A stretch of DNA of 5,517 nt, taken from positions 1 to 5,517 of the forward strand of contig DASROJ010000198.1 in NCBI GenBank assembly GCA_035646975.1, in the 5' to 3' direction. Positions 1-5,116 of this stretch are shown in pieces. Every line of letters begins with the position of its first letter. Position 1 is the first letter of the stretch. Under the pieces are notes generated by a model, which searched no databases, was not told the DNA's origin, and saw only the letters and a list, made by a program, of their open reading frames with translations. The position numbers and the translations under genes are program-made. The DNA is from DASROJ01 sp035646975. Lineage in GTDB: Bacteria; Acidobacteriota; Polarisedimenticolia; JACPZX01; DASXTC01.

Positions 1-2
1 TC

Positions 3-1319
3 CTCATCGTGGTCTGGGCGACGTCGCTGCTGGCTGCCCGGGGATACGACGCGCTCGGCGCCCGGGGCGACGCGCGACGGCGATGGGGTCGAATGCTCGG
101 ATGGCTCCTGTTGCCGGCTTTCGTCCTTCTGCTGGCGGACAACTGGCTCGGCATCTGCGGGTCGCTCATCACCGGTGCGCTCGGACTGCCGGCGTCGCTG
201 GCCGGCGGCGCCACCCTCGAGACGATAAACGGAGCGGTGCGACACGCCTCGATCGATGCCGCCTTTCTCGGCCTGATGGTCTGGGTCGTCATGTTCGGGA
301 CGTTCGGCCGCCTCAGCCGGCTGGTTGTCTTCTTCGTGACGTTGGGGCCTCTGCTCTTTGCGGGAGTCCGCCTGAACCCGGTCGCGCCGGCCTCGTTTTA
401 CAGCGAGCCACCCGCGCTGGGCCGTTTGATCGACCAGGCCGGTGGCACGGGTCGACTCTGGGCCACACCGCGCCCGAAAGGGTTCGCCTACCGCACGCCG
501 GCCGGGCATGAAGCCGATTCGCTCGAAGGCGGATTCCGGTGGGACAGGATGACGCTGAGAAACGCCACCTACTTTCCGTCCGGGTACCGCTTCGCCTTCG
601 ATCGCGGCAATGAAAGGCTCGACGTGATCCCGGGCGCGACCATCGGCAAGGCGCTTTCGGAGAGCGAGAAGAATCCAATCCGCCCCGAGGCGATGTCGCG
701 GCTGCTCTGTCTTGCCGGTGTGGATCGGATCATCACGTATGGCGGACTCGATGCGCCGGGGCTGTCCGAGGCCGGGCGTCTGGAAGGGCAGAGCAACATC
801 TCGGTTGTCGTGATGAAGAACGGGGCGGCGTTGCCCCGGGCCCGGATCGCCCACCAGCACGAAGTGATCTTCAGCATGGGCGCGGCGCTTCGACGGCTTG
901 ACGATCCGTCGTTCGACCCTGCACGCAGCGTCATCCTCGAAGAAGCGCCCGTCGCACCGGTTCAGCCCGGCGCTCATCCGCCCGGCGCCGTCCCGGGGGG
1001 CGCGGGTGACCAGGCTGCCGGATCATCCACCGCGCGCATCGTCACGGACCATCCGAGTCGTGTTGTCGTTTCGACGAACACGGGCACCGCGGGTTTCCTC
1101 GTCCTGTCGGACACCTTCTATCCGGGGTGGAAGGCGAAGGTCGACGGCAGCGACACGCTCATCATCCGCGCCGATGCGATGTTCCGCGCGGTGCCGGTTC
1201 CGGCCGGCGGCCACGAGGTCGAGTTCGTCTACAAACCCTCCTCGGTGCGCTCCGGCCTGATGGTGACCGCCGCGGCTCTCCTGCTCTGCGCCCTGCTCGC
1301 CGTGCCGAGGCGCAGGTGA
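3..1319 (+). CDS. YfhO-family polytopic membrane protein, C-terminal part (5' end outside window)
   Basis: The reading frame is open to the window edge and begins inside a hydrophobic segment, so the GTG at position 9 is probably internal. Residues are numbered from that GTG. Membrane segments are visible at about 29-43, 84-99, 104-120 and 414-432. A long extracytoplasmic region lies between the last two. The C-terminal motif near 364-409 (LSDTFYPGWKAKVDG, then FRAVPVPAG-HEVEF-Y-P) is the signature I recognise for the YfhO family, followed by the usual final helix and a basic tail. YfhO proteins are GT-C-like; in Bacillus YfhO is linked to glycosylation of lipoteichoic acid. Full-length members usually have 700-900 residues, so roughly half is visible. 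A Pro/Gly/Ala-rich linker at 313-338 is unusual and may be lineage-specific. The gene overlaps the next one by four bases, implying an operon. Substrate and exact role are unknown. Confidence 0.85.
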   Translation, partial: LIVVWATSLLAARGYDALGARGDARRRWGRMLGWLLLPAFVLLLADNWLGICGSLITGALGLPASLAGGATLETINGAVRHASIDAAFLGLMVWVVMFGTFGRLSRLVVFFVTLGPLLFAGVRLNPVAPASFYSEPPALGRLIDQAGGTGRLWATPRPKGFAYRTPAGHEADSLEGGFRWDRMTLRNATYFPSGYRFAFDRGNERLDVIPGATIGKALSESEKNPIRPEAMSRLLCLAGVDRIITYGGLDAPGLSEAGRLEGQSNISVVVMKNGAALPRARIAHQHEVIFSMGAALRRLDDPSFDPARSVILEEAPVAPVQPGAHPPGAVPGGAGDQAAGSSTARIVTDHPSRVVVSTNTGTAGFLVLSDTFYPGWKAKVDGSDTLIIRADAMFRAVPVPAGGHEVEFVYKPSSVRSGLMVTAAALLLCALLAVPRRR

Positions 1320-3100
1320 ACCTGACGTCGGACAATCTGCAGTCGGGATTCTCCCGCACCGCCGTTGCCGGAATGCTCGTCGCGCTGGCGGGCACCGCGG
1401 CACTGCTCAAGGCGCGTTCGTACGATCTCTGGTGGCATCTCGAAACCGGCCGGCAGCTGGTCGGGAGCCATTCGATCCCGCGCTTCGACGATTACTCGTT
1501 CACCTCCAACGGCGCACCCTGGATCGACCACGAGTGGATCTCGCAGGTGCTCCTCTATCTCTTCCATGCAGCCGCCGGCCCGCCGGGGCTGGTCCTGCTC
1601 AAGGCAGTCTGCGCGCTGGCAGTCGCCGTGATCGGTTATGCCTCGTTGAGGCGAAGCGGAACAGCCCAGGGCACGGCGCTGGGAATCGTCAGCCTCGCGA
1701 TGCTGGGGCTTCGTTTCCGGCTCGCGGAACGTCCCGAGACCCTGGCATTGCCGATGGCCGCGGGGTTCGCCGCGATGGTGATGTCGTTCGTTTCTCTGCC
1801 GTCGAGCGCGGCTGGGGCGCCCGGGTCCCGCGGGCCATCGAACGCGACGCCTGGTCTGCGGTTGCTCGGGCTGGCGCTGCTGACGATTCTCTGGGCCAAC
1901 CTGCACGCCAGCGCGCTGCTGGCTCCGGTGCTTGCCGCCGCGGTCGCGGCGGGCTCGTTCATCGACAGCCAGATTCGCCCCGCCGGGCGACGCAAGGCTC
2001 TCCAGGCCGGAAGCGGCAATGCCTTGGAGGCCTTGGGGGCCTTGTGGGCCCTGGGCGCCTTCGGCGTCGCGGCCGCGAGCCTGCTGGTGAACCCGGCCGG
2101 TTGGAAGATATACATGGTGCCTCTCGGCATCTCGGGGGCGCTCGCGCCGGCCAACCTGGTGAATCCGGAATGGACCGCTCCGTCCTTGGCCGGATTCCCT
2201 TTTTTCTACGCCGCCCTGGCAGCCGCCGCGACGACGGCGATCGTCTCCATCATCAGGCGCCGCCGGCTGTCGGTGGCCCGCGCCGCCGTGCTGCTGCCGG
2301 CAGGCCTGCTGGCGCTGACCTCCGTCCGGCACATCGGCCTGTTCTTCGCCCTGGTCCCGATGACCATCGACACCGGTGGGCCGACGCCTTCCGAGCGGTT
2401 GAACCGGTCGGTTCAGGCTCTCGGTGTCGGCCTGCTCGTCGCCGCGACGTCATTGATGATCCTCGTGCCCCCGGCAGGGGCGCAGACAGGCATCGGGATC
2501 TCGGAAGACCGGTTTCCCCTCAAGGCCGCCGATTTCATCGACGCCAACCTTGCCGACGCGCGTCTTTATAATGATGTCTCGTTCGGGGGGTACCTCATCT
2601 GGCGGGGGTACCCGCGTCGCCGTGTCTTCATCGACGGCCGCAACGAGGTGCACGCCACCCTGCTGCGCGAGCTCTCCGAAGCTATCGACGACGGCCGCAA
2701 GTGGAAGGCGCTGCTCGCCCGCCACGCCGTCGAAGGCGCCATCGTCTCCTACCGGGACTCACCCGTGGCGGTGCGCGACGCCGTCAGCGGAGCCGTCACG
2801 ACCAGCACTTTTTCAGAGGTGCACTTCCCGAGGCCCGAGTGGGCCCTTGTCTACTGGGACGACGTGGCGATGGTCTTCGTGAACCGGGTCGGCCGATTCA
2901 AGGATCTGGCGGAGCGGCTGGAATACCGTCACAGCCGTCCGGAAGCCTGGCGACAGGACGATGCCGGAACTGGTATAGTTGGGGCCGACCCCGGCGTGCA
3001 GGACGAGATTCGACGGAAGCTGGCGGAGGACGCGGGCTGCGAACTGGCCAAGCGGATCGCCAGGGTGTACGGTGTGCGTCCAGGAACGCCGACGCGCTGA
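1316..3100 (+). CDS. Polytopic membrane protein with GT-C glycosyltransferase-like topology, function unknown
   Basis: Predicted 594 residues. The GTG start at 1316 overlaps the upstream TGA (GTGA) and has GAGG at 1307-1310, five bases upstream, which suggests translational coupling. The next in-frame ATG (1373) would remove the N-terminal tail and start inside the first helix. The protein has a first helix at about 15-31, then a conserved-looking loop with D37-LWWHL and W69-IDHEW. About eight to ten further hydrophobic segments follow up to about residue 385. Further motifs are RPE (139-141), WANLHAS (193-199), NPAGWKIY (259-266) and RHIGLFF (338-344). The soluble C-terminus carries SFGGYLIWRGYP and VFIDGRNEVH (422-446). 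I recognise this motif order from a widespread family of hypothetical membrane proteins in Acidobacteriota and related genomes. An acidic residue in the first extracytoplasmic loop fits GT-C enzymes, but no activity is proven. It lies 49 bases upstream of the first pilin. Confidence 0.85.
   Translation: MNLTSDNLQSGFSRTAVAGMLVALAGTAALLKARSYDLWWHLETGRQLVGSHSIPRFDDYSFTSNGAPWIDHEWISQVLLYLFHAAAGPPGLVLLKAVCALAVAVIGYASLRRSGTAQGTALGIVSLAMLGLRFRLAERPETLALPMAAGFAAMVMSFVSLPSSAAGAPGSRGPSNATPGLRLLGLALLTILWANLHASALLAPVLAAAVAAGSFIDSQIRPAGRRKALQAGSGNALEALGALWALGAFGVAAASLLVNPAGWKIYMVPLGISGALAPANLVNPEWTAPSLAGFPFFYAALAAAATTAIVSIIRRRRLSVARAAVLLPAGLLALTSVRHIGLFFALVPMTIDTGGPTPSERLNRSVQALGVGLLVAATSLMILVPPAGAQTGIGISEDRFPLKAADFIDANLADARLYNDVSFGGYLIWRGYPRRRVFIDGRNEVHATLLRELSEAIDDGRKWKALLARHAVEGAIVSYRDSPVAVRDAVSGAVTTSTFSEVHFPRPEWALVYWDDVAMVFVNRVGRFKDLAERLEYRHSRPEAWRQDDAGTGIVGADPGVQDEIRRKLAEDAGCELAKRIARVYGVRPGTPTR
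2950..2979 (+). promoter_or_regulatory. Weak sigma-70-like promoter candidate for the first pilin gene
   Basis: Inside the 3' end of the membrane-protein gene there is TGGTATAGT (2971-2979). This is an extended -10 with TATAGT at 2974-2979, notable in such GC-rich surroundings. GCGACA at 2950-2955 matches four of six -35 bases at an 18-base spacing. A start near 2986 would give a leader of about 164 bases before the pilin ATG. It overlaps coding sequence and could be chance. Confidence 0.25.
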
Positions 3101-3133
3101 CCTTCCCCGGACAGCTTACCGCGTGCCGCCGAT

Positions 3134-3140
3134 AGGAGGA
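3134..3140 (+). promoter_or_regulatory. Ribosome binding site of the first pilin gene
   Basis: AGGAGGA is a near-perfect Shine-Dalgarno sequence, nine bases ahead of the ATG at 3150. It fixes the start: the reading frame is open upstream to 2979, but those upstream codons overlap the previous gene, and only the 3150 start gives a normal nine-residue prepilin leader. Confidence 0.85.
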
Positions 3141-3149
3141 CGACCCCGC

Positions 3150-3626
3150 ATGTCGAACCTGAGAAAACGAACCGGCTTCACGCTGATCGAGCTGCTAATC
3201 GTCGTGGCCATCATCGGGATCATCGCGGCGATCGCGATCCCGAACCTGTTGAACGCCATCGACAGAGGCAAGCAGAAGAGAACCATGGCCGATACGCGCG
3301 CGATCGGCACCGCCGTGGAGTCATACGCCGTCGACACCAACTTCTACCCGATCTCCAGCTCGATGGCGAGCATCTCCTCGCTCGGCGCGGCCAACCTGGG
3401 AATCGAGCCGATCTACCTCAAGCTCGTGCCCACGAAGGACGGGTGGGGCGGCCTGCTCTACTATGGCTCCGACGCGGGCGGCGCCGGCTCCGACTACACC
3501 CTGGTCTCCTACGGCAAGGACAAGAAGGTGAGCAGCTCGAGCAAGGGCGAAACCAACGACTTCGACTGCGACATCATCTATCAGAACGGTGTGTTCACCG
3601 CCTATCCCCAGGGTGTTCAGACCTAG
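3150..3626 (+). CDS. Type IV / GspG-like prepilin, first paralogue
   Basis: Predicted 158 residues. A short basic leader (MSNLRKRTG) ends in Gly9, followed by FTLIELL. This is the prepilin peptidase site, with cleavage and N-methylation at Phe10 and the conserved Glu at mature position 5. The hydrophobic helix runs to about residue 34 and continues as an amphipathic alpha-1 helix. The globular part carries PTKDGWGG (94-101), SDYT (114-117), a run of four Ser (128-131) and DFDCDII (137-143). This layout resembles the C-terminal region of GspG-type pilins, where Asp residues bind calcium; the assignment here is inferred. There is only one Cys (140), so no disulfide is possible. It could be the major subunit of a type IV pilus or a type II secretion pseudopilin. 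It follows the membrane-protein gene by 49 bases, and no clear terminator follows it. Confidence 0.95.
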   Translation: MSNLRKRTGFTLIELLIVVAIIGIIAAIAIPNLLNAIDRGKQKRTMADTRAIGTAVESYAVDTNFYPISSSMASISSLGAANLGIEPIYLKLVPTKDGWGGLLYYGSDAGGAGSDYTLVSYGKDKKVSSSSKGETNDFDCDIIYQNGVFTAYPQGVQT

Positions 3627-3728
3627 CAAACGGCTCGCAACGCGGCCTGCGTGAGTCTTCAGCAATCCTGCAAGCCGCCGCTTCCGGTCGGGGCTCGATC
3701 TGCCCCGGCGCAGAGGCTGCCGACCGGG

Positions 3729-3764
3729 ATGCCGACGGGCCCGCCAATGCCACCGATGCCGACG
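3729..3764 (+). repeat. Short 9-base imperfect repeat
   Basis: ATGCCGACG occurs at 3729-3737 and 3756-3764, with the related ATGCCACCG at 3747-3755 in register and one diverged unit at 3738-3746. This gives four 9-base units in a row. It may be simple-sequence expansion with no function. Confidence 0.4.
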
Positions 3765-3842
3765 ACCGGCAGGGGATGGCCGCGTCAAGTCGCCGACACC
3801 GGGGCAGCGGCCCAGCGCGGTGGCGGGGCGATTCAGGCGGGT

Positions 3843-3859
3843 GTGACCTTCATTGTCAC
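3843..3859 (+). promoter_or_regulatory. Dyad that may be an upstream activator site
   Basis: GTGAC, seven bases, GTCAC is a perfect inverted repeat. It lies about 160-175 bases upstream of the start expected from the sigma-54 promoter, within the usual distance for enhancer-binding activators such as PilR or NtrC relatives. Short dyads arise by chance, and no second copy was found nearby. Confidence 0.25.
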
Positions 3860-3939
3860 TGTGCCCTGACACGAAAGCCCATTGCCAGGTCCAATCCGGC
3901 ACGATGCGGGTGTCGGCGTGGTCAAGCTAAACTCCTTTG

Positions 3940-3952
3940 AATCATCATGTTA
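3940..3952 (+). promoter_or_regulatory. IHF-like DNA-bending site
   Basis: AATCATCATGTTA matches the IHF consensus WATCARNNNNTTR at all but one defined position (T instead of R). It sits in the most AT-rich patch of the gap, about 40 bases upstream of the -24 element. That is where IHF normally bends DNA to bring an activator to sigma-54 polymerase. The assignment rests on motif and position only. Confidence 0.4.
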
Positions 3953-3991
3953 TCAGACTGCCCCCGACCCTCTGGGTTAGCCGCCGGGACG

Positions 3992-4007
3992 TGGCATCCG
4001 CCTTGCT
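3992..4007 (+). promoter_or_regulatory. Sigma-54 (RpoN) -24/-12 promoter of the second pilin gene
   Basis: The sequence TGGCATCCGCCTTGCT fits the sigma-54 consensus TGGCAC-N5-TTGCW very closely. The invariant GG (3993-3994) and GC (4005-4006) are separated by exactly ten bases. Transcription would begin near 4018, leaving a leader of about 22 bases that contains the AGGAGG at 4024-4029. Sigma-54 control is well known for type IV pilin genes, for example pilA of Pseudomonas, Myxococcus and Geobacter. Confidence 0.8.
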
Positions 4008-4039
4008 TGTAACCAGGCATCAAAGGAGGAACACCCCAC

Positions 4040-4516
4040 ATGTTGAAGTCAAAGCGGCACTCAGGGTTTACCCTGATCGAGTTGCTCATCGTCGTGGCCA
4101 TCATCGGAATCATCGCTGCCATAGCGATTCCGAACCTGTTGAACGCGATCGACAGGGGCAAGCAGAAGCGATCGATGGCTGACATGCGGTCCATCGGGAC
4201 GGCCGTTGAGTCGTATTCGGTCGATGTGAACTTCTACCCGATCCAGACCTCGATGGCGACCATCTCGTCAATCGGCGCGTCGACCATGGGTATCGAGCCG
4301 ATCTACATCAAGCTGGCTCCGACGAAGGACGGTTGGGGCGGGCTGTACTACTACGGTGGTGACCCGGCTGGCTCCGGTTCGGACTACACCATCGCGACCT
4401 ACGCGAAGGACAAGAAGGCCAGCAGCAGCAGCAAGGGCGCGACTGCTGACTTCGATTGCGACATCATCTTCATGGATGGCGGATTCACTGCCTATCCGGA
4501 AGGCGTCCAGACCTAG
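4040..4516 (+). CDS. Type IV / GspG-like prepilin, second paralogue, probably the major pilin
   Basis: Predicted 158 residues. It aligns without gaps to the upstream paralogue with about 120 of 158 identities by hand count. The start is set by AGGAGG at 4024-4029, ten bases before the ATG. The leader MLKSKRHSG precedes the peptidase site, and the mature protein begins FTLIELL. Residues 9-44 are identical in both copies; differences cluster in the leader and along the globular face. PTKDGWGG, SDYT, the four-Ser run (128-131) and DFDCDII are all kept, as is the single Cys140. Its own sigma-54 promoter and the strong terminator after it make a one-gene transcription unit. That arrangement suits an abundant, regulated subunit. 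Whether it builds a pilus or a type II secretion pseudopilus cannot be decided here. Confidence 0.95.
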   Translation: MLKSKRHSGFTLIELLIVVAIIGIIAAIAIPNLLNAIDRGKQKRSMADMRSIGTAVESYSVDVNFYPIQTSMATISSIGASTMGIEPIYIKLAPTKDGWGGLYYYGGDPAGSGSDYTIATYAKDKKASSSSKGATADFDCDIIFMDGGFTAYPEGVQT

Positions 4517-4524
4517 CACGTTAC

Positions 4525-4581
4525 TGGAAGCCGGCGGGACCGGCACCCCAACGGGTGCCGGCTCCCGCCGGTTCCGTTTTT
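4525..4581 (+). terminator. Strong intrinsic terminator after the second pilin
   Basis: CCGGCGGGACCGGCACCC (4531-4548) pairs with GGGTGCCGG and TCCCGCCGG (4553-4571). This leaves a CAAC loop and one bulged C at 4562, giving an 18-base-pair stem. GGAA (4526-4529) can add four pairs with TTCC (4572-4575) past a bulged G. TTTTT follows at 4577-4581. The stem is strong and the T-run short but adequate. It lies only nine bases past the stop codon, so it would end most transcripts from the sigma-54 promoter. Confidence 0.85.
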
Positions 4582-4636
4582 CGGAACCACTCAATCCAGA
4601 TCGACGAGCAGGCGAGCCAAACAGAGGACGACGGTC

Positions 4637-5074
4637 ATGAGAAGTCAATCGAAGGGATTCACGCTGGTCGAACTTCTCGTGGTCGTGGCCATCATCGGCA
4701 TCCTGGCCGCCATCGCGATCCCCGCCCTCCAGGCCGCTCTGGACAAATCAAAGCAACGGGCCACGATGGCCGACATGCGCGGGATCGCCAGCGGGATTCA
4801 ACTCTACGAGATCGACGAAAGCATCTACCCGGCCGACGCGACGCCTGCCCCGATCCTCATGACGCTGCTGGTCCCGCACGTCAAGAACGTCCTGCCGTCC
4901 AGGGACGCGTTTCATCATGATTACGGTTACCACTCGGACGGCAAATCTTGGTATTCTCTTGAGTCGTTTGGCCGGGATGGCATCGATGGCGTCGACATCA
5001 CCGTTGCCACCAAGTTCCAGTTCGATCTGGACATCATTTACGCCACAGGCCGTTTCTCCAACAGCCCTGACTGA
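4637..5074 (+). CDS. Divergent GspG-like prepilin, probably a minor pilin
   Basis: Predicted 145 residues. GAGGA at 4624-4628 lies eight bases ahead of the ATG. The leader is seven residues (MRSQSKG), then FTLVELL with the conserved Glu5 of the mature protein, a hydrophobic helix and the KQRATMADMR-I stretch shared with the two upstream pilins. The remainder diverges. PTKDGWGG is replaced by PSRDAFHHDYGYH (87-99), and the four-Ser run and the Cys are missing. The SFGRDGIDG (109-118) and FDLDII (128-133) motifs keep the Asp-rich GspG-like ending. It follows the terminator by 55 bases with no obvious promoter, so it probably depends on read-through and is made in smaller amounts. A minor pilin or an accessory pseudopilin fits best. 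Confidence 0.92.
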   Translation: MRSQSKGFTLVELLVVVAIIGILAAIAIPALQAALDKSKQRATMADMRGIASGIQLYEIDESIYPADATPAPILMTLLVPHVKNVLPSRDAFHHDYGYHSDGKSWYSLESFGRDGIDGVDITVATKFQFDLDIIYATGRFSNSPD

Positions 5075-5081
5075 GCCATCG

Positions 5082-5108
5082 CCGGCCGGGGCCTGAATGG
5101 CCCGCCGG
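5082..5108 (+). promoter_or_regulatory. GC-only hairpin between the third pilin and the last gene
   Basis: CCGGC (5082-5086) pairs with GCCGG (5104-5108), and GGGCC (5089-5093) with GGCCC (5099-5103). This leaves a two-base bulge and a TGAAT loop, ten G-C pairs in all. No T-run follows, so it is not a standard terminator. It lies eight bases past the pilin stop and covers part of the G-run that would serve as ribosome binding site for the next gene. It could protect the pilin message or limit translation downstream. Confidence 0.5.
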
Positions 5109-5116
5109 GGACGAAC

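Larger units (their letters stand above)
3627..4039 (+). other. 413-base intergenic region between the two pilin paralogues
   Basis: No convincing gene lies here. A small open frame on the + strand (GTG 3651 to stop 3869, 72 codons, Pro-rich centre MPTGPPMPPMPT) has no ribosome binding site and matches no family I know. A hairpin with arms CGGGGC (3689-3694) and GCCCCG (3702-3707) stands 63 bases past the pilin stop. It lacks a T-run, so it is at best a stabiliser or weak terminator. The last 120 bases contain an AT-rich patch (about 3921-3957) and the sigma-54 promoter listed separately. The region therefore looks mainly regulatory, at least in its 3' half. Confidence 0.7.

Noticed and set aside
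1127..1315. Upstream ATG extension of the second membrane protein
   Set aside because: It would overlap the YfhO-like gene by almost 200 bases and encode Arg/Gly-rich sequence; the GTG at 1316 has a ribosome binding site and the normal start-stop overlap.
1229..2332. Long open frame on the - strand (367 codons)
   Set aside because: It lies opposite the well-supported membrane protein, has Arg/Gln-rich low-complexity composition typical of antisense frames in GC-rich DNA, and shows no recognisable domain.
2971..2986. Another GG-N10-GC core in the end of the membrane-protein gene
   Set aside because: The -12 part reads GGGC instead of TTGC, and the -24 part lacks the CAC; a chance match in GC-rich coding DNA.
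3108..3123. Second GG-N10-GC sigma-54-like core before the first pilin
   Set aside because: Only the core dinucleotides match, and the start would fall on the ribosome binding site itself.
2979..3149. N-terminal extension of the first pilin
   Set aside because: It overlaps the previous gene, would place about 66 residues before the peptidase site, and ignores the near-perfect AGGAGGA ahead of 3150.
3651..3869. 72-codon open frame in the pilin gap
   Set aside because: GTG start without a Shine-Dalgarno, no known family, and only short; treated as part of the intergenic region.
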